The notes: generated by a model not told the origin, from the letters alone. A DNA stretch of 64,000 bases from Tenrec ecaudatus (GCF_050624435.1 NC_134535.1:129136731-129200730), one strand, 5' to 3'. Shown: positions 21,895 through 33,165, counted from the first letter of the stretch. Numbers and translations: made by a program.

Positions 21895-23350
21895 TCTGTG
21901 ATGCTGTGTCCATGCTGGCTCGTCATGCGCCTTTGTATAAGAGAACAAAGCACCGCCGCACCCTGCACATCCTCACAACTGTGTTGTTTGACAGTTGCAT
22001 CCGCAGTGGTAATATATCTCCATAAGGGTCTTCCTTTTTTTATACTGATTCTTGAGTTTACAAAGCATGATGTCCTTTTCCAGGGACTGGTCCCTCCTGA
22101 TCAGGTGTCCAAAGTACGTGAGACAAAGCCCTTGCTTCTAAAGACTCTTATGGCTGTACTTGCTTTAAGATAGATTAGTTTGTTCCCTAATACTTTAACG
22201 ATTCTTTGCCAAGATCATATTCAAACGCATTGGCTTTTCTGCCGTCTCTCTTATTCACTGTCCCGCTTTCAAATGCATTTCAGATGATGGAAAACTCTGG
22301 TCTCGGGTCAGACACCTGAGTGAGCCCTCGAAGGGGCATTCGTTCTCTTTAACTCTAGAGAAGTCTTATGCAGCACATGTGCCCAATGCAACGCATCACT
22401 TCATTTCTCCACTGGTGCTTCCGTGGGTGTTGAGTCCATCATTATGCATTCAAGTAAAATGAAATCCTTGACAACTTCGATCTCTGCTTCCTCTGTCATG
22501 ATGCTGTCCATCAGTCCCATTGTGAGGACTTGGGTTTTCCTTATGTTGAGCTGTAATCGATCCGGAAGGGTGTTTTCTTTGATCCGCATTGGTACGTGCT
22601 TCAAGTCCTCCAAGATTTCAGCAAGAAAGGTTGTGTAATCTGCATATCTCGGGCTATTAATGAGTCTCCCTCCAAACCTTGTGCTCTGTTTCTTCCCGCA
22701 CAGTCCAGCCACCTGGCACATGTTCAGCACAGATTGAATAAGTACCATGAAAGACACACAGCCCTGCCCCCACCAATTTGCTGATTTTAAACTATTCACT
22801 GTCACCTGGTGTTCAGACCCCTGCCTCCTAGTCCATATACAGATTCTTCACGAGGTTAATTAAATGGTCTTGAATTCCTGTTTTTCACAACGTCACCTAG
22901 AACTTTGTATGATCCACACAGTCGAATGCTTTTGCAACGTCGACAAAAAACAAGCAAACATCCTTCATGCGTTCTGTTTTCAACCAAGATCCATCTGATA
23001 TCATCAATGGCTTCCCTTGTTCAGTGTCCTCTTTAAATTCAGCCCAAACCTCTGGGGGCTCCCTCCCACTGTACTGCTGCTACTGTCCCTGGACTAGCTT
23101 CAAGATAATTTTACCCACAGATGATACTTCTGGCAACTTCCCCAGGTGTCTTACTCCCAGTAATGGAGCCATAGACACAAACATGGATGTGGCCCAACAG
23201 ATGTCTTTCAAATTTCCTGTCATGAATGAATGAGTGGTTCCAGGGTTGCATTAATTTGTTGAAATATTTCCATTGGTATTCCGTTAATTCCTGGAGTTTT
23301 TCTCTTTGCCAATGCCTTCAATGTAGCCTACATGTCTTCCTTCAACACCA
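21895..23350 (-). pseudogene. RTE LINE relic: N-terminal RT to C-terminus
   Basis: A 134-codon minus frame at 22401-22805 holds the RT catalytic neighbourhood as RYADYTTFLAE, where the conserved second D of YADD is Y. EVVKDFILLE follows. Toward 23.3 kb the frame gives KTPGINGIPMEIFQQ, the motif before the RT core. Toward 21.9 kb is the C-terminal region and part of the 3' tail. At 23.35 kb it is cut by an L1; the upstream linker resumes near 24.9 kb. Confidence 0.85.
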
Positions 23351-23357
23351 ACCATAC

Positions 23358-24880
23358 TTTAAAAAAATCATTTTATTGGGGGCTCATACAACAATCCATA
23401 CATCCATCCATGTGTCAAGCACATGTGTACATCTGTTGTCATCATCATTCTCAAAACATTTTCTTTCTACTCGAGCCCTTGGTATCAGCTCCTCATGTTG
23501 TCCCCTCCCTCCCCCACCCGCCTTCCCTCACGAACCCTTGATAATTTATTATTATTTTTTCATGTCTTACACTGACTGACGTCTCCCTTCACCCACTTTT
23601 CTGTTGTCTGTCCCCCTGGGAGGGGGTTATATGTAGATCATTATGATTGGTTCCCCCTTTCTCCCCCGCACATTCCCCTTCCCCTCCTGTACTGCTACTT
23701 TCATTATTGTCCTGTGGGGTTTATCTATCCTGGATTCCCTCTGTTACCAGCTCTTATCTGTACCAGTATATCTCTTCTGGTTTAGCTGGATTTGTAAGGT
23801 AGAATTGGAATCATGATTGTGGGGGGGGGGGGGAGAGCAAAGCATTAAAGAACTAGAAGGAAGTTGTAACATCAGTGTTCTATTGCACCCTAACTGGCTC
23901 GTCTCCTCCCTGAGACCCTTCTGTAAGGGCAGCGGCTCTCAACCTGTGAGTCATGACCCCTTTGGGGGTCGAACGACCCTTTCACAGGGGTCACCTAAGA
24001 CCATTGGACAACACATAAATATTTCACAATATAAAATTACATATTATTTTGTGATTAATCACTATGCTTTAATCATGTTCAATTTTTAACAATGAAAATA
24101 CATCCTGCATATCAGATATTTACATTATGATTCATAACAGTAGCAAAATTATAGTTATGAAGTAGCAAGAAAAATAATTTTATGGGTTGCAGCATGTAAT
24201 GCTGAGCACTCTGAACTCTGAAAATAATTTTATGGTTGGGGGTCACCACAGCATGAGGAACTGTACTAAAGGGTCGTGGCATTATGAAGGTTGAGAACCA
24301 CTGTGTAAGGGGATTTCTAGTTGCCTACAGATGGGCTTTGGATCTCCACTCTGCACTCACCCTCCGTCACAATGATATGTATTTTTGTTCTTTGATGCCT
24401 GATCCCTTCAACCCCTCGTGATCACACAGGCTGGTGTGCTTTTTCCACGTGGGATTTGTTGTTTCTCAGCTAGATTGCTGCTTGTTTATCTTCAAGTCTT
24501 TAAGACCCCAGATGCTATATCTTTTGATAGCCGGACACCATCAGCTTTCTTCACATTTGCTTATGCACCCGCTTGTCTTCAGCGATCATGTCGGGAACCA
24601 ACACTGTCAAGTCTTTTGGGTACAGTTACTCCTCTCTGTCTTCTTTCGTCTCCTTTTGACGCTTCCTACATTTTTCAACATTTCCCACTCACGTTTCACA
24701 TTCCCCCCCCCCCGCCCCCGCCGCCACTTATTTTAGCTTCAGAATTACTGGATGCGTTTGTTCTTCCCTTTTGATTTTATAATTCTAAGTTTGGGTGTAT
24801 TTTTATTATAATACTTTGTCTTCTTGAGATACCCTTTTAATTTTATGTTCCGTTATTTTATTCCATCATCCCCCCCCCCC
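23358..24880 (-). mobile_element. L1 3' UTR insertion into RTE, itself split by a SPIN element
   Basis: The plus strand begins with the reversed L1 terminus (AAAAAAATCATTTTATTGGG, then GGGCTCATACAAC), followed by pyrimidine-rich segments, CTTATCTGTACCAG and GAGACCCTTCTG. After the SPIN it continues with TGCCTACAGATGGGCTTTGG, CACACAGGCTGGTGTGC and GATAGCCGGACACCATCAGC. The same block order occurs at 35.6-36.4 kb (minus) and, reversed, at 44.7-45.6 kb (plus). The 5' boundary is approximate. Confidence 0.75.
23940..24303. mobile_element. SPIN-type non-autonomous hAT transposon, 8-bp TSD TGTAAGGG
   Basis: The ends are inverted repeats: CAGCGGCTCTCAACCTGTGAG on the left and AGGTTGAGAACCACTG on the right. 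The interior contains the diagnostic GGGTCGAACGACCCTTTCAC palindrome and CCTAAGACCATTGGA. Perfect copies of TGTAAGGG flank it (23932-23939 and 24304-24311). It carries no transposase and interrupts the L1 3' UTR, so it is younger than that L1. Confidence 0.92.
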
Positions 24881-24884
24881 CATT

Positions 24885-25180
24885 TGCTTCCATCTACATT
24901 TAAGAGCAAGTCTCAGAATCTCTTTTGACATCTACTTTTGTCTTTACCTTCTTCCCTGTCATTTTTAATGATCTTTTGCTTTCTTCATGTATGGTGTCCT
25001 TGATGTCATCCCACATGTACCATGCACAAAATCTGCTCTGGACACGGTGTGCACATTAAGATTCAATATACTCCAGGTTGTATGTTGACTCTTGTGGGCT
25101 AACTTTAATTGTCTTGAGGTTCAACCTTAACTTGCTTACAAGCAATTGATTGATGATCTGTTCCACAGTCCACTAACATC
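24885..25180 (-). pseudogene. RTE LINE relic: linker between endonuclease and RT
   Basis: The minus strand reads VSKLRLNLKTIKVSPQE, then TYNLEYIES, a stop, and DDIKDTIHEESKRSLK, which fits the RTE/BovB region following the endonuclease (AKFRLKLKK-type). It lines up as the upstream part of the RTE at 21.9-23.35 kb, separated from it by the L1. GATCTGTTCCACAGTCC at about 25156-25172 is the last clear RTE text; 25180-25350 is mixed, partly LTR-like. Confidence 0.7.
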
Positions 25181-25352
25181 TTAGAGGATAGGATTTAGAA
25201 CACTTGGATAATTACAGCAGATTACAAAATGGAAGATAATTACATAATGATACGAATCATGGCCTAGCCAAGTTCACTCATACCTCTGGGGGACACCAAT
25301 CCACAACAAGGACTGAAGACTTCCAATGTTGCATCTGTTTCTGGAAACATCT

Positions 25353-25871
25353 TGTGGTAGTTCATAATCTGTTGTCAATTTGAGACCATTCAGAGTGAAA
25401 GGGGTGGAGTTTAGCCTGTCAGCCAGGTCACAGCTTGATGATCTCATTTGGAAGTGCTAAGGAGATAAATAGCTTGTCGGAGGCGGGACACACAGGCTCA
25501 CTCCCTGTGAGACATTCCTGTTGACAAGCCACATGCAGCTAAGCAGAAGGCAGTCAGAGCCTTGGAACCGGGGCAGCCAAGCGGAGACCCTTGCCAGTGC
25601 TAAGACGCTTCCACTGCCACTTGAGCCACAAGACTTTCCACCCACTGGCCTGTGATCTTCCTGCACTTGACTTCATTGCATTTGTTGTATCCATCTGAAG
25701 AGGGATTTATAGATTGGTATTAGATGTATGGGCTAATATCAGACTTAGGGACTTGATCTGGACTGGGCTGGCATGTTTTCTTAATGTACAATTACTCTTT
25801 CTATCAAGCTCTTTCCTATACACATATGAATGTCTAGGAATTTGTTTCTCTAGTTAACCCGGACTAATACA
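25353..25871 (+). mobile_element. MaLR-like solo LTR, family A, perfect 5-bp TSD CATCT
   Basis: It has TG...CA ends: TGTGGTAGTTCATAATCTG at the left, CTAGTTAACCCGGACTAATACA at the right. CATCT flanks both sides (25348-25352 and 25872-25876). Inside are GTGGAGTTTAGCCTGTCAGC, GGTCACAGCTTGATGA and a reversed TATA-like TCAAGCTCTTTCC region. This copy gives the clearest boundaries for the family. A 5-bp duplication fits ERVL/MaLR-type LTRs. Confidence 0.85.
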
Positions 25872-25958
25872 CATCTCAATCAGTTATTCTGTCAACTTCT
25901 TCAGTTTTGTTTTTTTCACCAATGCATTCAGTACCATCATCAGTTCTTGATCACGTAA

Positions 25959-26893
25959 AGGGGTACCCTCCACCAAAAACAAAGAAAATCAAAACAAAAC
26001 GGAAGTGCACTGGGAGGAGTGAAGCTTTCGTAGTACGCATTTTCTCCTGCTAGGCAAGCATCCAGTAACTCATTCTGAGTTAGTGCACCCAGTGGTGTCA
26101 CTTGGGAAGGTTCTCACAGGTCACAATGAGTTTTTTCGTAAAATCACTTTCACTTGAACCTCCTATTTTGTCATGGCCGATTTGAGAGAACAGCATGAGC
26201 CCGTGAATTTTTGTTTCCTGCACAAGAAACATGCCGCAGAAACTGTTGTGATATTGAACACAGCTCACAAGGACAGCACTATGGGAAAAACTAAAGTTTA
26301 AAGGTGGTTTTCTTGTTTCAAAAAAGGTGAAATGTCAATTGATGACAAACCTCATTCTGGACGTCTGTCAACTTCCTGAACAGATGACAATGTTGAGTCC
26401 TAGTGCATTTGGAGTTCAGTTCATTCCACCAGGTCAATTGAACTTTCTATTTAGAGGTTATAAAAATATTACATAGCAGAGTGCCACAAAAAAGCCTGAT
26501 TTGTGGCTGATGTGGGACTGGTTTTGCCACCATGACAATGCACCTGCTCACATAACCATCTCAGTGTGCCAGGTGCTGCCCCCAAAAGCCCAGCAGGTCT
26601 CTCTTGCCCCACACACATCACTAACCTGAACTTCTTTTTGTTTCCTTGAATGAAGAGGGACATGAAAGGACAATGACTTGATGACACAGAAGAGGTGAAG
26701 AGAAAAATGAGGGAGATACTGTCAGCCATCAAAACAGATGACTTTGAAAAATGTTTCTAAGAATTCAATAGTAGATTTGACAAATATATTAAGTGTAATA
26801 GACAGTACTTTGAAGGTGACACAGTTGTTTTGTAAAACAAAACGTTTAAATACACAGCTTTGAAAAAAATCCATTTTGTGGGTGGTACCTCCT
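25959..26893 (+). mobile_element. Mariner transposon with internally deleted, broken transposase
   Basis: Inverted termini: GGGTACCCTCCACCAAAAAC at the left and, reversed, AGGAGGTACCACCCACAAAA at the right. A transposase frame starts at ATG 26173 (MADLREQ) and passes an in-frame stop, then WFSCFKKGEMSIDDKPHSGR, another stop and TDDNVE. After a deletion near 26.4-26.5 kb it resumes with the catalytic HDNAPAH at 26531-26551, then LFP-MKRDMKG. A full mariner is about 1.3 kb, this one about 0.94 kb. It cannot encode active enzyme. Confidence 0.88.
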
Positions 26894-26899
26894 CATAGC

Positions 26900-27540
26900 T
26901 ATCTTCTGGAAGGCTCAATATCAACCAATTAATTTTCTTTCTTTCTTTTTTTCCCCATACCATGACTGAGGACAATACTGGGGACACATAGCAGGAATAT
27001 GACACAAGAAAGGAACATAACGTATCAGCAAAAGGAGCAATGCAAAGCCTCAAAGCCCCTGAAGAGCCCCCAAAATAGACTTCAGGTTAGGAGAGGCAGC
27101 TATTAGAATTCCCCCAGGACCCACAGAGAGATAGACATAAAGGTCAGAGGACAGACCTGGAATTATGTATGCTTTTTCATTGTTTTTTGTTTGGTTGGTT
27201 GAGTTTTTTTGGCTAGTTTTTTCCCCCTCTTTTTATTCAATCTTTTCTTCTTCTTCTTCTTCTTCTTGGCTTGTCCCTGTTACTGTTGATTTTCCTACCT
27301 CCATGAGATAGGCATGGGAAGCAAGTTCGAGGAGAAAGCAACAGGACTGATGGCTCTGGAGGGACTTGAGGGGAAGGAGAGGTGGGGGTGGGGAGTAGTG
27401 AGCAAACAATGCCATAGACAGGGGAACAGCTAGGGAATTAAAATCAACAACAAGGAGGATGTAGAGATCCTGGGAGTGTTGGAGCAATAGCAATCTAGCT
27501 AAGAGGAAATACTAAAAGGCAAAAGATGGGTGAGCATGAT
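26900..27540. other. Unassigned, with a short (TTC)n run
   Basis: No repeat family recognised apart from TTC repeats at about 27244-27268. Confidence 0.4.
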
Positions 27541-28645
27541 GACAGGACAGGAAAAAGGTAAAAGGAAACAAGAGGAAAGATCTAGGAAGCACAGTTATGG
27601 ATAGAGGTATAAACATAGATGTGTACATATGTAAATACATTAATTCATAAAATAGAGGTATTTGGCATATTTACATATATTTATATGGTAATACATCAAG
27701 AGAGTGGACAGACTTTGGGCCTCTGCTCAAGCCCTCCCTCAACACAAGAACACATTGTTCTAACAATCTGGCATTCTGTGATGCTCACCTTCCTGACACG
27801 ATCTCTGAAGACAGAATGGGTGCACAAGCAAATGTGGAGAAGAAAGCTGATGGTGCCCGGCTATCCAAAGATATAGTATCTGGGCTCTTAAAGACTTGAA
27901 GTTAAACAAGCGGCCATCTAACAGAGAAGTAACAAGCCCACATGAAAGAAGCACAATAGCCTGTGGAATCAGAGGTGTTGACAGGATCAGGTTATGGGCA
28001 TCTGAAAATCCAAAACAAACAAAAAAACATATTGTTGAAAATAAGGGGGGTCTGCGAAGAGACCCAAAGCCGATCTGTAGACAATGGGACATCCCCTCAC
28101 AGACGGGTCACAGAAAGGGATGAGTCAACCAGGACACAGTATAGCACTAATGAAATACATACTATTACTGTGTTTCTTTGATGCTTCCTCAGCCCCCACT
28201 ATCATGATCCCAGTCCTCCCTTTCAGTTCTGGCTACACTGGAGCATGTGCACTGGTATAGATAAGGGCTCATAACACATTGAATCCAGGTCAGATAGGAA
28301 CAGAATTGGAAGTAGTAATACCAGGAGGAAGGGGATCACCGTGATTGACACATAACCACATATACACTACCTCCACCCCCAGGGAGATAAACAACAGAAA
28401 CTGTGGGGAAAGGAGATAGCAGTCAGCATGCGATAGGAAAATGCTAACCATTTATAATTTATCACGGGGTCACGAGGACGGGAGGTGGTGAGGAAGAGAA
28501 TAAAGAACACTGACGCCAGGGGCTCAAATAGAAAGTGAAAGTTTAGAAAATAAGGATGGCAACACATGTACAAATAGACTTGAAACAATTGGTGTATGGA
28601 TCATTATAAGAGCTATTAGAGCTCCCAATAAAAATTTTTTTACTT
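27540..28645 (+). repeat. L1 3' UTR, plus orientation
   Basis: It contains GGATAGAGGTATAAACATAG, TCAAGCCCTCCCTCAACACAAG, CCCGGCTATCCAAAGATATAG (reverse of the 24.5-kb block), GTTAAACAAGCGGCCATCTA, CTGTAGACAATGGGACATCC and the terminus ATTATAAGAGCTATTAGAGC, CCCAATAAAAA. The order matches 44.5-45.66 kb. No ORF2 is present, so it is a 5'-truncated copy. Confidence 0.75.
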
Positions 28646-29226
28646 GTCCACCAGAAAAATTTTTTTCAATGTTGGAACTGGAAGCTTGCATATTTTATTC
28701 AGTCCTTTCAGCTGGAGAAGTGCTGAGTGCTGCCTTCCCTTTCACTTACATTTCCTTTCTGAACATTTTTGTTCTGGAGACCCTCTTTATGAGGCAAAAA
28801 AAAATTCACAATTTACAAAAGGAAGCACGCTGAATAGTTGGCATGTAATAGACGCCACATTAAGTGCTAGCTTATCTAATTTACTTTTCTAATTTTATTC
28901 TAAGGCCATTATACCCTTAAAGGTAGATAGCTGAACAGACTGCCTAGTTGTTCACTAAACCATTCCCTTCTCTTCTAGGAACCCGGCTAGGCTACATTTC
29001 CCAGTGTCCCTTGCAATGAGATGTAGCGCCTGGCCGAGTTCTGGCTAGTGGCATGGGCACAAGAATTGTGGGTCACTTCTTGCCTTTTCTGAAGCTGCAA
29101 GACTCTCAATGTCCCTTCCCTGTCTTTTAGCTAAATGAAGAGGACCCTGCGTACTGTGATGAGGGGGAGGTGGGGAAGGAAGCCTGAGATCGATTCCTTT
29201 ATCCCCCAAGTCACAAATCAGAAGGG
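28646..29226. other. Unassigned
   Basis: Possible old interspersed repeat text near 28985-29060 (TTTCCCAGTGTCCCTTGCAA, GAGTTCTGGCTAGTGGCATG), but I cannot name the family. No gene seen. Confidence 0.35.
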
Positions 29227-29762
29227 TGCTATATTAGACTGGCTTCTCTGGAGAACCCAAACTAGCGAAGTTTATATATGTCTATATACAGAGAAGGTTA
29301 TGGCAAGGAAATGGCTCACACGGTTGTGGCGGTGTGCAAGTTTCAAGTCCATGGATCAGGTATCAGGCTAGAGACTTCTCCTGACTCTCAGCTGCAGGGG
29401 CTGACAATCCCAAGATCAGCAGTTCAGATGGCTGGCTTCTGAGTGTCTGAGGGAATGACTCAGGTCAGATATCAGACTGCTGATGACTCCCAAAATCAAC
29501 AGACAGTACATCAGGGTGCTGGCTTAAGTCCAAAGAACAGGGCAGGTAGAGGGTTCAGGCCCAATAAAAGCAAATGTTTTTCCCCAGCATCCACATGTAT
29601 TGGAAGCAGGCCACACCCCCAAGGGAACTTCTCCTCAGTTGTTGGCTGCTCAGAGCAGATCTCATCACAGAGGTGATTACATTGTATTACATTTCATCAT
29701 GGGATTCTACTGCATCTTAAGTGAAAAACCACAGAGAAGCCTGATCAAGCCAGGTTGACACA
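29227..29762 (-). repeat. LTR-like element, second family
   Basis: The plus strand runs from TGCTATATTAGACTGGCTTC to CAAGCCAGGTTGACACA. It contains GTTTATATATGTCTATATAC (a promoter-like TATA on the minus strand), ATGGCTCACACGGTTGTGG, GAGACTTCTCCTGACTCTCAG and ATCTCATCACAGAGGTGATT. TG...CA ends and flanks AAGGG/AAGCC are compatible with a worn solo LTR. It resembles an LTR common in other Afrotherian sequence, from memory only. Confidence 0.55.
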
Positions 29763-30617
29763 AAGCCTTAACTATTGCAAGAGCTATGTAGAAGATTCTC
29801 CTGACCAGGAACAACCATGTTTACTGTCACATGAGCAAGGAGTAATTTTTGTGCGTCCAACCACTACAACTTTGGTGACAGTGGTTAGTTTACCATAACT
29901 ACACCATTCCAAAGATTATGAAATTGAGACTCAAATCATTTCTTTGACTTTCCCAGTGCAAGGCGGCCAGGGAACGGTGGTGCTGGGATTCACAGCCAGG
30001 TCCTCAGATGAAAGCATGTGAATTTGCCACCACACCATAGCTGCTTAGCAGTCACTGCTGCTGCTTCTCAGAGAGATCTGCTGAGAAAGCAATCACTTTA
30101 CACAGATGCATCTACAGCTCATGGATGCTGTCCTAATTAGGACCTTAATGAAGATAGCTCAGGGGAGAAAGAGGCATAAAGGAGGGAGGGAATCAGGGCC
30201 ACGCTCTGAGCATAATATGGAAAGAGGTGCTGCAAAGTCACCTTGGAGGGCCTCAAAACAGCCTTAACAAGCAGGGGCGAGGCCAGGCCAGGGAGGTCTG
30301 CAGCAGGAGCACAGCACGGCTCTGCTGTGTTCACCTTAGAAAAACAGAAACCACGCATGGCCCCTGGAAGGAAGCAGTCATAGCATGCAAGGAAGAATCC
30401 TTGGGAAATCAATATGCAAGGTCAGCACCTCAGCCTACAGTCACCTCACTGCTGGAAATCTCTCTCACTTTCCTGCCTCTTCACTTGCACACAGTGTTCA
30501 GCATTCATCTGTCCACTCGGACCTAGCTAGCCTCCACACTCTTCCTTAAGGAGAGCACCGGAAGGGTGTGGGAAGAACTTCCTAGGCTCCACCAATGTTG
30601 GACTCTTGGCCGCAGAG
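29763..30617. other. Single-copy-like with a MIR
   Basis: The MIR at 29915-30050 is listed separately. Overlapping frames near 30.2-30.5 kb lack recognisable domains. Confidence 0.35.
29915..30050 (-). repeat. MIR
   Basis: GAAATTGAGACTCAAATCATTTC, TTTCCCAGTGCAAGGCGGCC, GGTGGTGCTGGGATTCACAGC and CCACCACACCATAGCTGC follow the reversed MIR from core to tRNA-like head. Confidence 0.65.
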
Positions 30618-30975
30618 TGTACAATGCTACCTGTGTCTTTGCACAATGCTGTTCTGTCTGCGTGGCCCCTTGAGCCCACTCCTAGGTCCTTAGAAACCTC
30701 AGCTCAGCTGCCACCTTACTCCAGTCTGGGCTTGAGACATCTCCTCTTTACCCCTCCTACACTTCCTTCTGCCCACCTTCACAGTAGTGCTTGTCAGCTG
30801 GCACTCTGTTATTCCTTCTTGTCTACTCTCAAAGCAATGAGCAGTTGTACTCAATTATTTGAGTTCAACTTGATGGCAGGGGGTCCCAAATTATCGATCA
30901 CTTTTTTTTTTCAATTTGCCAGCACCTACTTAGTATAGCATAGGGAACACAGTAAGTACTCAATAACTGAAAGAT
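30618..30975 (+). repeat. L2 3' end
   Basis: TGTCTTTGCACAATGCTGTTC, AGAAACCTCAGCTCAGCTGC, CACCTTACTCC and the end CCAGCACCTACTTAGTATAGC, ACAGTAAGTACTCAATAACTG correspond to the L2 order (ccttcaggtctcagct ... gcacatagtaggtgctcaataa). Confidence 0.65.
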
Positions 30976-31029
30976 AAGCTCATGGCTAGATGGTTGAAGA
31001 AATAAAACCCTGAGGTTGCTCATCAGTTT

Positions 31030-31335
31030 ATCTTAAGACTGGGAAGTTACCTTGGGTTATCTGGGTGGGTTCACTATAACCACCGGATTCTTCAAAAATT
31101 AAATAGGACGTCAGGATGGTGTTATAGAGAGACTCAACTGACCATGGAAGAGACTCACAGGCGAAAGACGCAGGCAGTCTCAGGAGCTAAAGAACATCTA
31201 GAAAGAACACAGTGCTGCAGCCCTTTGAGAGACCCGTGCCAGCTTCTGGCTTCCAGAACTGTAAGATGGCAAAATTAAGTTGTGAGAAGTCACTCAATTT
31301 GTGATCATTTGTGACAACATAGAAAACGAATACAG
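31030..31335 (+). repeat. MLT1-like LTR, 3' half
   Basis: CCTTGGGTTATCTGGGTGGG, CACTATAACCACCGG, CTGGCTTCCAGAACTGTAAG, AATTAAGTTGTGAGAAGTCAC and ATAGAAAACGAATACAGG match the MLT1 terminus (ctccagaactgtaagataataaa ... aaactaatacag). Confidence 0.65.
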
Positions 31336-31339
31336 GTGC

Positions 31340-31656
31340 TTTGAAACCACAGGCAAAGCAGTTCCAAAATAGGAAATCTGTCCATCCACAGTCATTGAAT
31401 GCTCTCCATCATGCAAAGTGATATGCTAAAATTTCAGAACTGAGTTCAAATATACCCCGTCCTTGAGCTCTGTCCTGCCTGGGAAATGAGAGTGAGGAGA
31501 GGTGGAGCTGGCACTAAATTGCCTCTGAAAGACACTAGAAAGCCTTGAACTAGGGGGGGGGGGGGAGACTAAATTTAGAAAGGAAATAGAACTGGAACTT
31601 GTAGCTCAGTGGGTCCCTCCCTTCCAAACACACGCACAAGGAGATGACTTGCTACC
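31340..31656. other. Unassigned, with a G homopolymer
   Basis: A run of about 13 G lies at 31553-31565. No gene or repeat family recognised. Confidence 0.4.
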
Positions 31657-32214
31657 TGTGTTAGTCCAGGTAGACTAGAGAAACAAATCCACAGAAACCC
31701 TCATATGTGTATAAGAGAGTTTTATATAAAGCATCCCAACCCAGTCCAGTCCAAGCCCATAAGTCCGATATTAGTCCATATGTCTGATACCAATCTATAA
31801 AGTCCTCTTCAGATTCACAAAACACATGCAATGGCGTGAATGAAGGAGGATCACTGTCCAGTGAGTAGAAAGTCTTTGGATCCAGTGGTGTTGTAAGCAT
31901 CTCAGCGCTGGCAGGAGTCTCTACATGGCTTCTCTGACTCCAGAGGTCTGGTGGCATCAGGGTAGGTCTATGTGGCTTCTCCAGCTCCCAGGGCGTAGCA
32001 CCATGTGTCTTGTCAGTAGAGCATCATCTCAGGAAGTGAACCAAGAGAGAGAAGTGTCTCCTGCCTCCAAAGAGGAAATACAGGTGTTTCCAGCATCCTC
32101 AGGAGAAGGCCATGCCCACACAGAGGCCTCATTGGCTATGATCTGCTTGACAGACCAGACCCCACCCCTTCACTCTTAATCCTCAAATTGACAATCACTT
32201 CTATAACTACCACA
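31657..32214 (-). repeat. MaLR-like LTR, family A (solo)
   Basis: The plus strand reads TGTGTTAGTCCAGGTAGACT, GTTTTATATAAAGCATCCC, CCTCTTCAGATTCACAAAAC, the GGAGAAGGCCATGCCCACA block and an end at CTATAACTACCACA. It is longer than the 16.0-kb copy because it keeps the repeated GGTAGGTCTATGTGGCTTCTC segment also seen in the 10.8-kb copy. Confidence 0.75.
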
Positions 32215-32473
32215 CCAACCAACAGAAGAAGGGACTTTGGAAGACAGCTATGGTGGGAACTCAGAACTCCCTCCATCTGCAAAAGAGCTGTTCTCCTCAC
32301 GACAAATCTGCCAAAGTCAAGGGCATGAGAAATAGAGAATGCTGAAGCCAGAATGAAGAAGTCACTCTTGTCCAGACCCTTCCTTTTACAGAGGAATCAA
32401 ATAAAGGCTTTGCTAACTCTCAAGCAGACTGCACCCCCCTCCACAGCTGCATTGCATTTGCATGTGATTCAGA
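32215..32473. other. Unassigned
   Basis: No recognised feature between the LTR and the SINE cluster. Confidence 0.35.
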
Positions 32474-32572
32474 TCGGTTTCTATAAAGATTACAGCCTAG
32501 GACATCCCCACAGGCTGTCTTATTCTGTCTTAAGGGTCCTCTATGAGTCAGCACCAGTTCATCAGCAATGGG
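32474..32572 (+). repeat. AfroSINE 3' half
   Basis: CGGTTTCTATAAAGATTACAG, CATCCCCACAGGCTGTCTT, ATTCTGTCTTAAGGGTCC and CTATGAGTCAGCACCAG. The tRNA-like head is missing. Confidence 0.7.
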
Positions 32573-32599
32573 TGGTGAGAGCGAGTATTTGGAGTTTTT

Positions 32600-32690
32600 G
32601 GGTGGTACCAGCAGTTAACAGATCCGACTGCTAACTTACAGGTGGAGATGCATGTCCATGCAGAGATCCACTTTGGAAAATTCAGCCACT
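32600..32690 (+). repeat. AfroSINE 5' fragment (degraded)
   Basis: TTTTTGGGTGGTACCAGCAG, TTAACAGATCCGACTGCTAAC and a weak follow-on. It abuts a reversed SINE. Confidence 0.5.
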
Positions 32691-32717
32691 GAAAACACTC
32701 TGGAGAAGAGCGCTACT

Positions 32718-32842
32718 CTGACCCCACTGCCATCAAGTCATTCCAACTCAGAGGATTTCCAAGATTGGGAATCTGGTCAGAAGCAGACAGCCTCATCTTT
32801 CACCTGATGAGTAACTGCTGACTTTGAGTTCAGCAGTTCCAC
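32718..32842 (-). repeat. AfroSINE fragment
   Basis: ACCCCACTGCCATCAAGTCA, TTCCAACTCAGAGGATTTCC, AGCAGACAGCCTCATCTTTC and GACTTTGAGTTCAGCAGTTC in reverse orientation. Confidence 0.7.
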
Positions 32843-33008
32843 ACCTAACCCACAGCCTCGCCACCCCAGGGGAAGTCCTGTTCAGTCTATGAGCCCTAGG
32901 AATTATAATCAATGGCCATTGGTGGATGGGTTCACTAGTAACTACATCTTAGTGTAAGGTAGTTGAGAGGTGCCAGAAACCGAATCAGCTGAATTTTAGC
33001 AAACGGGC

Positions 33009-33111
33009 TTTATTAGGGAAAAACAAAACAAAAAAAACCCAGTGGGCGAAGTCCCACAGTCCACATAGGCCGAGGGAGTCACGCCTGGGCTATAGGAGTG
33101 ACCTTTTTATT
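33009..33111 (-). promoter_or_regulatory. TATA-like box and polyadenylation signal of the LTR
   Basis: AATAAAAA at 33104-33111 and AATAAA at 33009-33014, both read on the minus strand and about 95 bp apart, as expected for an R region between cap site and poly(A) site. The nearest CCAAT lies about 58 bp upstream of the TATA-like box. Confidence 0.55.
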
Positions 33112-33165
33112 GCCAGGAGACACGTGGCTGGGCTGGCCCTGGGCCCGTATCTAGTAAAGTGGTCA

